Source of the DNA: Monomorium pharaonis
Lineage: Eukaryota > Arthropoda > Insecta > Hymenoptera > Formicidae
DNA: 64,000 bases
Reading direction: 5' to 3'
NCBI RefSeq assembly: GCF_013373865.1
Contig: NC_050474.1
Location: 12,463,045-12,527,044, forward strand
The translations under genes were made by a program, and so were the position numbers. The notes below the pieces were generated by a model. The model did not search any database, was not told the DNA's origin, and saw nothing but the letters and a program-made list of their open reading frames with translations. This document shows, piece after piece, positions 11,870 to 22,513 of the stretch (position 1 is the first letter of the stretch; each line of letters opens with the position of its first letter).

Positions 11870-12112
11870 GGTGTCTGGTATTTTTTTATGGGATGTTTAT
11901 GAGCAGGTGGAGCGCACGAAACTAAACAGAAAAGTACCTTACCGTTTTTCCATTTTCGCAATAGTTAACAAGTTAGTGACTTGTAAAATTTTCTGTATTA
12001 GCCCGGCCTACCGGCAGCCGCCCAGCGCTTGAACCTTGAGATTGCTAGGCGCGCGGGGGGAATTGTTACAACAAGCGACAATGGCTACGCACAAGCGACG
12101 CGTCCTTTCTAA
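11867..12112 (+). mobile_element. mariner-end repeat fragment, family B copy 1
   Basis: Begins CAGGGTGTCTGG and continues to caagcgacgcg. The reverse complement of the same sequence lies at 41113-41384, abutting the Polinton right end. It has no transposase and is a partial element. Confidence 0.7.
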
Positions 12113-12260
12113 AAAAAGGCATGTTAAATCGATACTCGCATCTCTCGAAGTCTTCTCGAAAGTCTCGAATTATTGTTGACTCTTTTCCGCGATGATCTGA
12201 TTGGTTCTCTCGCTTAGCTCACTTCGTGCTGCGAGAGCTGTCAGCGCGGAGATCACATGT
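12113..12260 (+). repeat. dispersed repeat, copy 1
   Basis: Starts around ctttctaaaaaaaggcatg and includes ccgcgatg and gattggttctctcgct. A second, diverged copy lies at 16788-16920 in the same orientation. Confidence 0.6.
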
Positions 12261-12842
12261 TGCATAAGATAAATGTAATGTAATGACAACTCGCAAGTGA
12301 CAGTAGTGAATGATAGATTGTGAATAATAGATATAAAAAAAATGGTATATATAGTGAATGAGAAGAGAAAAATGGTATATATAGTGAATGAAAAGAGACA
12401 TTTTTTTAGACATTTATGATAAGTAAATATATTAAATGCAAATTTCTTGGTTCTACAAATTATTTACCTTATACAAATTGTTTGGCTTCAGAATGATTGG
12501 CAAAAATATTTGGTTAAAATTTGGTTAAATGAAGGCAACGAATTTCATTTGATTGAATCAACAGCAAATTTGGTGAATTATTTCATAAAAAAACATGACT
12601 GTAACAAATAGTTTTGTCAAGTGAGTATTACCTATAAACTATATTTTCGTACATGTACGTAATTTAATGTATGTATATGTATGTTTCGTATATGTATGTA
12701 TGTATGTAAATGTGGAAAATCATATATTACAAAATTAAAATCTAAAGTAGCTTCTGATTAAGTAAAATCGCAGATTAGTTTAAATTAGAGAGAGTGAGAG
12801 AGTTAGTAAGTTAGATTGAAAGATAGATAGATAGACAGATAG

Positions 12843-12920
<78 letters not shown>

Positions 12921-12989
12921 ATAAGTTAAAAATTGTTATTAAATTGTTTTAAATTAATTTAGGACAAATGCTTATTTAATATTTAGTTT
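12261..12989. other. no gene seen; AT-rich DNA with microsatellites
   Basis: Contains a short direct repeat near 12340-12400 (aaatggtatatatagtgaatg twice), a TATG-type stretch near 12670-12710, and a GATA run grading into a GA run at about 12822-12918. No coding signal. Confidence 0.7.
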
Positions 12990-13135
12990 TTTTTTAATGA
13001 TAAGAGATCCATGTTCAAATCCTGGTTAAGATATTATTACTTGCAATAAATTATTTAGTTTTATCGGGTAAGGGAGGATTCCAAAATGCTTTTTAACATC
13101 GATATTTAGCTTAGAAATTGTGATTTCGCATCCCT
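12990..13135 (+). repeat. tRNA-like repeat (B-box type), copy 1
   Basis: gatccatgttcaaatcctgg resembles a tRNA T-arm/B box. The following sequence (attacttgcaataaattatttag ... ttagcttag) matches the segment at 15320-15440. Two diverged copies suggest a dispersed tRNA-derived sequence. No full tRNA fold was found. Confidence 0.45.
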
Positions 13136-13236
13136 GCGTGTGTATGCTGTGAATTTTTTCCGTTCGTGTGTATACTGTGGTTTTTTTTACTTGAATGAAA
13201 GTTTTTTTGAAAGTTAGTTTTCTTTTTTTGTTATAT

Positions 13237-13281
<45 letters not shown>

Positions 13282-13294
13282 ATATATATACATA

Positions 13295-13600
13295 CAGGGT
13301 GTCCCAAAACATGTAGGACAACGCTCACAAAAAAGTAGAAGAAATTGAGGTGAACATAAAAGTCCAATATTGTTTTCGGTTAAGTCTACTAATAATCGAA
13401 ATATTAACGTATGGAATCTGTAAAAAATTAAATTAATTTTCATCATAATTGCGAATAGTAAATTAAGGAAAGCTTATCATACATTCACGATAGATTTTTT
13501 CTTCTGTATTATGGCTCGAGCATATCGAGCTCTTCTCTCAGCGCGCTTTCATTCGCATAATTTGAAAAATTAATACCTCAATTATTGGTGGACTTAACCC
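13295..13600 (+). mobile_element. deleted mariner derivative (MITE-like)
   Basis: Begins CAGGGTGTCC after an AC/TA microsatellite. Its first ~150 bp resemble the left TIR of the DD41D element, and 13495-13600 resembles the inner part of the inverted right TIR (ggctcgag...gagctcttct...cgcgctttcattcgcataatt). No transposase remains and the right terminus is lost. Confidence 0.6.
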
Positions 13601-14589
13601 AAGACTTAACACTGTGCACTGTGGCTTGCCTCGCTTCGCGTAACGAGAGTAGCTGACAGCGCGATAGAATTTAGACAGCAGTGAAGTTTAACCCTTTAAC
13701 GTCAAACCAGCACTGTTTCGTATCGTTTACTTCAATCATTCAGCACTCAGTGAAAATGACGAAAATATCCATAAGAAATGCATATCCGAGTATTTTCGAG
13801 TATGGTCTTTCAGATTCTGATCTTCAAAATTCGAAAAAATTCCAAATTCTTGATTTTTTAGATTAAAGAAACTATTTTTTACAGGTTTTTTGGTTTTAAT
13901 TCGAAATTTTGATCATGATATACCTTTGATATTTGGTCGGAACCTTTTTGAACAGTGCAATTTTTGTTAGAATTTGAAAATTATGTACTTTGTTAAATAA
14001 ATTTCACCATGGCGGATGCAATATGGCAATTGAAACGTCGAAAAATATCATAATTTCGCTTTTTTCTCACCTTTATCGTTAATGATTGATCTCAAATATG
14101 CATAAAATTATTTTGATTGATGTAATATAATCACAAAATAATACTAACAACAACCAAGTATGGCAGAATCTAAAATGGCGCCTCGAAATATTGAATATAT
14201 CGTAAAAATTAAGGATTTTCATGAATTTTTTTGCACTTTCTTCAAAAAAATCGTATAAAATTTCAAAATTTACATCTGTCGGATATTGGAAAATTCCAAA
14301 ATATAAATAATATTATGTTTATTTAATTGTATATGATAATATGCGCACACGATCAAGTACATACTAACATAACTTTTGATTGAATGGAGTTGTTGCCAAT
14401 CATTATTACATGCATGATTCTCATCGCGAGAAGGTAGAATCTTATCGAGAATTTTTTTTTATTTTTAAAATATTTTTTTGTCATTTTCAAAGTTTTTAAT
14501 TAATTTTACATTTTGTAATTTATATTTTATATATTATATATAGTTTATTTTCTTCTATGTTTATTATTCACAAAAAAGAGCTTGTTTTA

Positions 14590-14763
14590 AGTATAAGTAA
14601 AGCATATCTTTCTAAATCAAAAGAAAAATGACCACAAGTGGCAGACAAAGACAAAACAAAAATATTGCTCTGATGCCAAATGTAAAGTAAGAAATCTAAT
14701 AAATATTGTGACAATTGTAATTTATACTTATGCAAGATATGCTTCTTAAAATCACATATGTGA
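14590..14763 (+). pseudogene. piggyBac transposase C-terminal zinc-finger remnant
   Basis: The frame ending at TGA 14761 reads KYCDNCNLYLCKICFLKSH, matching the spacing of the cysteine-rich C-terminal domain of piggyBac transposases. Two stops lie upstream in the same frame and the catalytic DDD domain is absent. It lies only on the left side of the palindrome. It supports assigning the host element to piggyBac. Confidence 0.65.
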
Positions 14764-15009
14764 ATAATAAACATGGAAAAAAAATAAATTATATATAATA
14801 TAAAAAATATAATAAAAATAAAATAAAAAATATAACAATATTAGTACATTATTTTTTACCGTGATATATTAAACATATCAATGACTTGTAAATCGCCTAA
14901 CGGTCTACATCGGATCTTAGTGATAGATATAATTCTCTTATATTAAATTTAATTTTCTTAGCTTTATTTTAAACTGCGCGCCGACAGGAATCGTCAAACT
15001 TAAAACATA

Positions 15010-15290
15010 CCCAGCAAACACAAATGGCCTGTTCTTTTTCGCTGCACTGCTGCACTGGTGCAATAAGTTAGAGTGAGAAAAAATATTTTTGTCTTACTCT
15101 AACCTGTTGCACCAGTGCAGCAGTGCAGCGAAAAAGAACAAATCAAATGTTACATGTAACGTGCTTGTTAGTTGTAATTTCTCACTCAATAATATAATTA
15201 CAATATAACACACGTGTTATATTACAATTACATGTTGAATGGGAAATTATAACTAACAGGTACGTTATATGTAACTTGGTGTTTGGTGGG
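15010..15290. mobile_element. composite palindromic MITE, family A copy 2
   Basis: The ends cccagcaaacac and gtgtttggtggg are mirror images. Two hairpins lie side by side inside: 15030-15140 (ttttcgctgcactgctgcac mirrored) and 15146-15275 (gttacatgtaac ... gtgttatattacaatt). The second hairpin is the same family as 6521-6670; the first is not in that copy. Confidence 0.7.
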
Positions 15291-15293
15291 TAG

Positions 15294-15446
15294 TAACTAA
15301 GCTAAATTTCGATACTCAATCGCATAAACCGGTTCGAACCCCGGCTGAGGTATTATTTTTCGCAATAAACTAATTTACAGTTTTTCGGGGAAGGTAGGAA
15401 AGAGGGGATTGTAAGATGCGATTGAGCAAATTTAGCTTAGTTACTG
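15294..15446 (+). repeat. tRNA-like repeat (B-box type), copy 2, in a hairpin
   Basis: gtaactaagctaaattt at the left pairs with aaatttagcttagttac at the right. The interior contains ggttcgaaccccgg, a good B-box/T-arm match. It is homologous to 12990-13135. No complete tRNA is present. Confidence 0.5.
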
Positions 15447-16554
15447 TGTCTTAAGTCTGACAAATCCTGTCGGTGCGCAGTTTAAAATAAAGCTAAAAAA
15501 ATTAAATTTAATATAAAAGAATTATATCCATCACTAAGATCCGATGTAGACCGTTAGGCGATTTACAACTCATTGATATGTATAAAAAATATAAATTACA
15601 AAATTTAAAAATATTTAAAACTTTAAAAATGACAAAAAAATATTTAAAAAATAAAAAATAAAAAAATAAAGATTTTCGATAAGATTCTACCTTCTCGCAG
15701 TGAGAATCGGGCAATATTAATTACATCAGTAGCAAAAGATGTTGAGAAAAAGCGTACCTACGCGTGCACATAGACGTGTACATGTGTAGATAAATGCGTA
15801 TATACATATTTGCACATGTATGCATGTAATAATGATTGGCCACAACTCCAGCATTCAAACAAAAGTTATGTTAGTATGTATTTGATTGTGCGCATATTAC
15901 CATATATAATTAAATAAACATAATATTATTTATTTTTGAATTTTCCAATACCCAACAGATGTAAATTTTGAAATAGTATACGATTTTTTCAAAAAAAGTG
16001 CAAAAAAATTCGTGAAAATCCTTAATTTTTACGATATATTCAATATTTCAAAGCGCCATTTTGGATTCTACCATATTTGTTTGTTGTTAGTATTATTTTG
16101 TGATTATATTACATCAATTAGAATGGTTTTATGCATATTCGAGATCAATTATTAACGATAAATATAAAAAAAAAGCGAAATTTTAGTATTTTCCGACGTT
16201 TCGACTTCCACATTGCATCCGCCATGGTGAAATTCAGTTTACTAAGCACATAATTTTTAAGTACAAACAAAAATTGCACGGTTTAAAAAGGTTCCGACCA
16301 AATAACAAAGGTGTATTATGATCAAAATTTCAAATTAAAACTAAAAAACCTGTAAAAAATAGGTTCTTTTTTTTAATCTCATAAATCATTAAAAATGTGG
16401 AATTTTTTCGAATTTTTAAGATCAGAACCGGAAAGAACATACTCGAAAATACTTGGATGTGCATTTCTTATGGATATTTTTGTCATTTTCACACAGTGCT
16501 AAATGATTAAACTGTACAATACAAAACAGTGCTGGTTTGACGTTAAAGGGTTAA

Positions 16555-16706
16555 ATATGATAGTCGCATGACAGTTTGTAAAATTAAGGTAAAATTGTCG
16601 TAAAAGAAGAGAGGAAGATTCTTTTTAAAAAAGGAGAAACAAAATAAAAAAACGAAAGAGAGAAACAAAAAATAAAAAAGAAAGAAAATTAGGTAGTCTA
16701 AATAAT

Positions 16707-16745
<39 letters not shown>

Positions 16746-16997
16746 AGGGAGAAATGGAGAATAGGAGAGAGTTTTTTTTTAAGTTTTCTAAAAAAAGGCA
16801 TGTAAAGTCGATTGCTCGCATTTCTCGAAGTTTATTGTTGTCGCTTTTCCGCGATGCCGATTGGTTCTCTCGCTGCGCATATTTCGTGTTGCAAGAGTAG
16901 CTGTCATTGCAATTTTGACAGCTGTCAAATTTGTATAAATATTATTTATACATTTATTGTTGTAATTTATTTTTAAAAAGTAAAAAATAAAAAGTTA
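16555..16997. other. no gene seen; repeat copy and GA run
   Basis: A GA/G-rich run lies at about 16712-16750. The second copy of the 12113-12260 repeat lies at 16788-16920. Otherwise AT-rich. Confidence 0.6.
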
Positions 16998-17530
16998 AGT
17001 AGCGCGCGCGAAGCGAGGAGGAAGCGAGGAGTGAGCGAGGAGAGAGCGAAAAGAGAGCGAGGAGTGAGCGAGAAGTGAGCGAGGAGGGAACGAGGGAGCG
17101 AGGAGGGAGCGAGGAGGAAGCGAGTGAGTGAGCGAGGAGTGAGCGAGGAGTGAGCGAGGAGTGAGCGAGGAGTGAGCGAGGAGTGAGCGAGTGAGTGAGC
17201 GAGGAGTAAGCGAGGAGAGAGCGAGGAGTGAGCGAGGAGGGAGCGAGGAGGGAGCGAGGAGTGAGCGAGTGAGTGAGCGAGGAGTGAGCGAGGAGGGAGC
17301 GAGGAGGGAGCGAGGAGGGAGCGAGGAGGGAGCGAGGAGGGAGCGAGGAGGGAGCGAGGAGGGAGCGAGGAGGGAGCGAGGAGTGAGCGAGGAGGGAGCG
17401 AGGAGGAAGCGAGTGAGTGAGCGAGAAGTGAGCGAGAAGTGAGCGAGTGATTGAGCGAGGAGTGAGCAAGAAGTGAGCGAGGAGTGAGCGAGTGAGTGAG
17501 TGAAAAAGGGTGGGAGAGAGGGAGCAAACG
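16998..17530. repeat. purine-rich 11-bp minisatellite
   Basis: A tandem array of variants of gagcgaggag(t/g), with interspersed gagtgagc units. The strand asymmetry (almost all purines on +) yields long open frames of Ser/Leu/Pro or Glu/Arg/Gly repeats on both strands, which are not credible genes. Confidence 0.93.
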
Positions 17531-17599
17531 AGCGAGCGTAACTAGATAAATATGTAGCTAGGTAGCTAGGTAACTAAGTAGCAGTAAGTATGCAAGTAG

Positions 17600-17759
17600 G
17601 TATGTATGTTGGTCTGTATGTATGTAGGTAGGTATGTAGGTATGTATGTATGTATGTATGTATGTATGTATGTATGTATGTATGTATGTATGTATGTATG
17701 TATGTATGTATGTATGTATGTATGTATGTATGTATGTATGTATGTATGTATGTATGTAT
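17600..17759. repeat. (TATG)n microsatellite
   Basis: Degenerate gtag/tatg units run into about 120 bp of uninterrupted tatg repeats. Confidence 0.95.
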
Positions 17760-17906
17760 AATTAAACTTTACATTTTTTTATTCAAAATTGCAGAAGACG
17801 TTTGATTAATGTAAACGAAAGATAGAGAAAATCAAATTGCAATTATTATTATTTTTAAAGTGAAAAGTCAAATAGCGCGCGCGCAGCGCGCGTCTGTAAT
17901 GTTCTA

Positions 17907-18620
17907 GTAACGCTAAATTCTCCCTTTGAGTTATGATAGTTCCTTACCTTTTTTAATAAAAATAAAATTTTTTAACGACAAAAAGTATGTGAGTAGTATA
18001 GGGGAAGCCATGGGGCGTCAAAACAAACCCCCACTCCTCGCCCTTACAGCGGAGGGTGTCTGCCCCCCTTCCCCCCTGTCTGGGGCAGCCATGGTGCATC
18101 AAAACAAACCCGAACTTTTTTCTCGGCCTGATGACAAACCTAACCCCACTCTTCCTCCGAGTGGTGTCAAACCTAACCCCCTTCCTCTGTCTGGGCCTGG
18201 TGGGGAAGACCAGACGCAGTGACGTCACGAGTTTGAACGGCGCGTTTTGATTGGCACCCCATGGCTGCCCCGAGCCTTGATTGGGTAGCCTGAGTTTGTG
18301 ACGTCACGATTTTTTTTGAACGGAGGGTTCTGATTGGATACCCCATGGCTGCCCCGAGTCTTGATTGGCCTTCCATGGCTGCCCCGAGCCTTGATTGGCT
18401 GTCCTGAGTATACTACTGGATTTTGAATAGGAAAAAGCAGATCTTAGTGCCGAGCGTTTTTACCCAGCGGGGGTGCGGCTCGGACAGGTGGGAGTTTTTG
18501 TAAAATGGGTCAATAGGTTTATAGGTCAAGTATGCTTTGTAAGCGCGAGAGAGAGAATTTTTTGCTATTATGTAGTGTTACCTAAGGTAAAAACAGAAAA
18601 CGTGTATGTTTTGACTCGGA
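17907..18620 (+). repeat. left TIR of Polinton
   Basis: Reverse complement of 38445-39073 plus 41037-41112. Contains repeated ggctgccccgag(t/c)cttgattgg motifs near 18260-18410 that also occur in the right TIR. Confidence 0.9.
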
Positions 18621-19110
18621 AAAATGTCAGAAGTGACAAATGATGGAAGTCAGATCTTAGATCTGGGAGTCTTGCTCGGTTGGGGGGTTGCGTTTCGGAC
18701 AGATGTATGTTTTGTAACAGGTTAACAGACTTACAGAACAAAGGTGCTTTTGTAAGATAGAGAAATCTTTCGCTATTATGTAGAGATACTTAAGGAACAA
18801 ACAGGAGTGAGTGATTTTCATGAGTCATAAAAATCAAACACTTTTTGCTATGAAAGCTGAACAAAGAAATATAAGAAAGTTTAACTTTTGTAAAAGAATT
18901 CTTTTTGCTATTATGTGGAGATACTTTAGGCATAAACAAGAGCTTGTATATTTCGAGTCTTAAAAAATCAAAAACTATGCATTATGAAGGAAGTAAAAGT
19001 AATATATCAGGATTAACTTTTGAAAGAAAATTCTTTTGCTATTATGTAGAGATACTTTAGACACAAACAGAAACTAGTATGTTTAGAGTTTTATAAAAAT
19101 CAAAAACTAT
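18550..19110 (+). repeat. four diverged tandem repeats next to the Polinton left TIR
   Basis: The motif ttgctattatgtagagata, followed by ctttaggcacaaacagaa-like sequence, recurs near 18560, 18772, 18907 and 19035, at spacings of about 130-210 bp. Only one unit lies in the right TIR (near 38490). Possibly cis-acting in replication or packaging; that is inference. Confidence 0.7.
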
Positions 19111-19227
19111 GTATTATGGAAGGGACTAAAAGAAATATGAAGAGTTACGAGTAAAAAATAGTTTTATTTTAATACGCAAACTTTTCGTACAAAAATACAT
19201 TGTAACTGATCAAAATTATACAAAAAA

Positions 19228-20055
19228 TTATGCTCTACGTTTTGACAAAATTATATTGGTAATTTCGTTACAACGCAGTGTAATCAGTTCCAAAAATATT
19301 ATATTAAAATAAACGTCGAGGAAAGTTAAATCGTTAATTTGAGTACGCACATTGCGTTCAATATTCTCCTGATTACCTTTTATTGTTAATTTTATAATTT
19401 CGCAATCTACATAACTTAGTGGTAGTTTAAGTTCAATTTCTTGAATTAAGCGTTGCGCACACACATTGACGCTTTCACTTAACGATTTTAAATGTTCTAA
19501 ATGTGCGTCGACACATTTGATCACATTCAGCAATCCCTGGAACGTAGTTTTCTGCATCACTATTGCAACGGAGTAGTGTCTCCGTTTCTTCGTTACTGGT
19601 AAAGAATCTGCAGCATCTTCAACGGTTTCCTCCGAAGAGCGTTCCTCTTCAGTTTCCTTATACGATATTAGAATGGATCTTGATCCATAGGCCGAGGTGA
19701 AGTTGATGTTGATGTTTTTTATACCGACGAGATTCGGCTTTAATTTGCCAGCACCGCGCAAGTACTCACTCATGAGACCCGTATGATCTTGAAATTGCAG
19801 CCAGGAGTCGACGTCGAAATTAATACCGTCGGCGTTGTTACCGCTTAATTTTATTAATGGAACGAAGACTCCCTCCTTCGTTGATTGTAATCCGACTTGT
19901 ATTCTCTTCGTATGCGAGTTATTAAGCCCATACGTAGTGGTAAGCAGCATATGAAGCCTATCGTTTCTTCCTTCGTCGAAGTTACGCGTTCCGAGATTAT
20001 CGTGAATTGCCTGGTTCGAGGAGTTATAATTAACACTTTGTTGCTGGTTGGCCAT
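19228..20055 (-). CDS. Polinton accessory protein, unrecognised (about 275 aa)
   Basis: An open minus-strand frame. The chosen start is the ATG at 20055 (MANQQQSVN); an in-frame ATG at 20211 would add a hydrophobic 52-residue extension that looks less like the rest. The first third has a beta-rich pattern (IQVGLQSTKEGVFVPLIKL, then INFDVDSWLQFQ), loosely similar to the single-stranded-DNA-binding PC4 fold. An acidic linker and a basic KKRRHY patch follow, then a helical C-terminal half. It is the only clear minus-strand gene in the element, facing away from the genes to its right. No signal peptide or membrane segment is seen. Function not recognised; the PC4 comparison is a weak guess. Confidence 0.6.
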   Translation of the reverse strand: MANQQQSVNYNSSNQAIHDNLGTRNFDEGRNDRLHMLLTTTYGLNNSHTKRIQVGLQSTKEGVFVPLIKLSGNNADGINFDVDSWLQFQDHTGLMSEYLRGAGKLKPNLVGIKNININFTSAYGSRSILISYKETEEERSSEETVEDAADSLPVTKKRRHYSVAIVMQKTTFQGLLNVIKCVDAHLEHLKSLSESVNVCAQRLIQEIELKLPLSYVDCEIIKLTIKGNQENIERNVRTQINDLTFLDVYFNIIFLELITLRCNEITNIILSKRRA

Positions 20056-21283
20056 TGTTCTTTCTTCTTCTTCTTCAGCGTTGTATAAAGACACAGAATA
20101 AAACCAGTAAGTGAAATAAGGCACGTAACTCTCACACTCGCAATTCAAAAGTTCGAGAGGGTTGAGGAAAACTTTGTTCGCGAGGTTAACGCTTCGAAGG
20201 AAGAATATCAAATGAATTCGCGTTTACATCACGGGAAATGCCCTCACCTCTGTTTGTGACGTAATAAAAGTTGCGCACGCAAATGAGACAGTGGTGGGAA
20301 AACGTAAATAAACTTTTTATAAACTAAAATTTTATTTAAATTTTTAATTTTAAATAATTACACTACGATAGCTACACAAAAATTCAAATCACAAAAATTG
20401 AATGTAAAATTTATAAAAATTAAGTAATATTTATAAAACATTTTGAAATAAAAATTTATATAAAAGTAACGAGTAAAAATTTGAATTCGGAATGTGAAGT
20501 AACCGTTAGAGACGAGACAAGATCGAACTTGCACGAACATGTATTCTTTCTTCTCGAATCTAATTGTTTGCTGTTGGTTGTAGAATAATAAAAAATGAGA
20601 ATGCGATTCTTCATCGACTTAACTAAAATTTATAAAAATCTAAATATAAAATTTAAGAAAAATTAATTAACATCAATTAAAGCACACTTGGTTAAAAATT
20701 TAAGTAAAAAGTAAAAAAATTTATAAGGTGAATTACATACTACAGATAACTAGTTTGTGTATGATTTTATCTTTTAGCAAAATAAATTCTGAAAAATTAT
20801 AGAAAATATATTACACATTTAGTTTTATTTAAAAAAAATATATATATATGTTATACTATGGAAATAACTAATTTTTGCGCGAATTCTTTTTATGAGAAAA
20901 ATAACGAATTTTTCAAGAAGATTCAGGCATACGAAGAATTCCCAATATTCCCAATATTTTCAGCGTAAGATGGGATTATTGGGTGTAAATTTCGTGTTCC
21001 ATGAGAATTCTCTTTCATGAGAAAAATAATGAATTTTTCGAAAAAGATACAGGCACACGAAGAAAAGTGGGAAACTAGTTTACCAATAGGGTAAGTAGAA
21101 AATCACGCCTACTATTCCTAATATTTTCTGTCTAAGATGGGCTTACAGGGTATAAATTTCGTGTTCTAACGCGTACAAGTGTTAGTTCTTGTACTTTCGA
21201 GTGAGCTGACTTATTCTTTAAGTCACTTGTACGAGTTTGTTGAATGTGTGCGAGAAAAAATAGTTTGAGTGACCAAGTCGAAA
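20056..21283. promoter_or_regulatory. divergent intergenic region with two tandem repeats
   Basis: No coding frame. It separates two divergently oriented genes, so promoters for both should lie here; none was pinned down. Two diverged ~140-bp direct repeats lie at about 20875-21020 and 21021-21165, sharing atgagaaaaataa(c/t)gaatttttc and aagatggg..ta..gggt.taaatttcgtgttc. Confidence 0.5.
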
Positions 21284-21494
21284 ATGGAACTGCGCGCGAT
21301 AATAGCGAGATTTTTTATAATCGTATGCAATCAGAGCAAAAATATTAAAAAGCGCGATTATGTTAAGAATTTGTCTCGCGACGATGAAATTAATTATTCA
21401 TTATTCGAGCGTTTCGCGGAAAAGAAATGTTCCAGCACGATGCTGTGCTTGTTGTGCAAAATGGGATATTTCGAGGGAAACGTTCGGCTAATAG

Positions 21495-22064
21495 GGAGCG
21501 TCCCGTTTGCCCACGTCAATATTGGCCACGGTCCCGATTGGCCACGTCAAGATTGGCCACGTCATTATTGACCACGATCCCGATTGACCACGGGGTGGAT
21601 TGGCCACGTCATTATTGGCCACGCGTCATTATTGACCACGTCAATATTGGCCACGTCAATATTGGCCACGCGTGGTATTGCCCACGTCAATAATGGCCAC
21701 GTCAATATTGGCCACGCGTCATTATTGCCCACGTCATTATTGCCCACGCGTCATTATTGCCCACGCGTCATTATTGCCCACGCGACATTATTGGCCACGT
21801 CATTATTGGCCACGCGTCATTATTGGCCACGTCATTATTGGCCACGCGTCATTATTGACCACGTCAATATTGCCCACGTCAACAATGGCCACGTCAATAT
21901 TGGCCACGCGTTAATATTGACCACGTCATTATTGCCCACGCGTCATTATTGCCCACGTCATTTTCGACCACGCGTCACTATTGCCCACGTCATTACTGTA
22001 TATGGGTTTGCGACTTGGACGGGGTGGGTGCGGGAGGGGGGCCGAAGGCCCCCCTTGCACCCCC

Positions 22065-22112
<48 letters not shown>

Positions 22113-22513
22113 CATTTCTCTGCACCACATGGGTTTGCAACTTTCCACGCTAAGGAAAAAAATTGATTAATATTGACGTGGGCAATAATGACGCGTGGGC
22201 AATAATGACGCGTGGTCAATAGTGACGTGGGCAATAATGACGTGGTCAATATTGACGCGTGGCCAATATTGACGTGGCCATTATTGACGTGAGCAATATC
22301 ACGCGTGGCCAATATTAACGTGGCCAATAATGACGCGTGGCCAATAATGACGTGGCCAATAATGACGCGTGGGCAATAATGACGTGGGCAATAATGACGC
22401 GTGGGCAATAATGACGTGGGCAATAATGATGCGTGGCCAATATTGACGTGGTCAATATTGACGTGGCCAATCGGGACCGTGGCCAATATTGACGTGGCCA
22501 AACGGGTGCCACT
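21495..22513. mobile_element. foldback-type element with satellite-like inverted arms
   Basis: A 1019-bp insertion flanked by the 10-bp direct repeat cggctaatag (21485-21494 and 22514-22523). Both arms consist of short tandem units of the type attattg(g/c)ccacg(cgt)tc, running forward at about 21520-22000 and inverted at about 22165-22500. The outer tips share cccgtttg(g/c)ccacgtcaat. The centre holds a GC-rich stretch and a TG microsatellite. The architecture matches Foldback/Mutator-like elements, which make 9-10 bp duplications. No transposase. Open frames in the arms are repeat artefacts. Confidence 0.8.
22066..22108. repeat. (TG)n microsatellite in the foldback loop
   Basis: Uninterrupted TG run between the two arms of the foldback element. 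Confidence 0.95.

Larger units (their letters stand above)
13692..16550. mobile_element. piggyBac-like palindromic element
   Basis: The ends CCCTTTAACGTCAAACCAGC and its mirror ending GACGTTAAAGGG are flanked on both sides by TTAA (13688-13691 and 16551-16554), the piggyBac target. Arms of roughly 850 bp are inverted copies (13692-14545 and 15585-16550, the right arm with extra DNA near 15720-15830). A second inverted pair lies inside (about 14870-15005 and 15430-15580). Between them sit a transposase C-terminal remnant, a MITE and a tRNA-like hairpin. Nonautonomous. Confidence 0.78.

Noticed and set aside
16973..17527. Long Ser/Leu/Pro frames on the minus strand and a Glu/Arg/Gly frame on the plus strand
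   Set aside because: They arise from an 11-bp purine-rich minisatellite; several frames stay open at once and no domain is present.
21520..22510. CRISPR-like array of short repeats
   Set aside because: Units are contiguous tandem repeats without unique spacers, in a eukaryotic context, arranged as two inverted arms with a direct duplication at the ends; a foldback element explains them.
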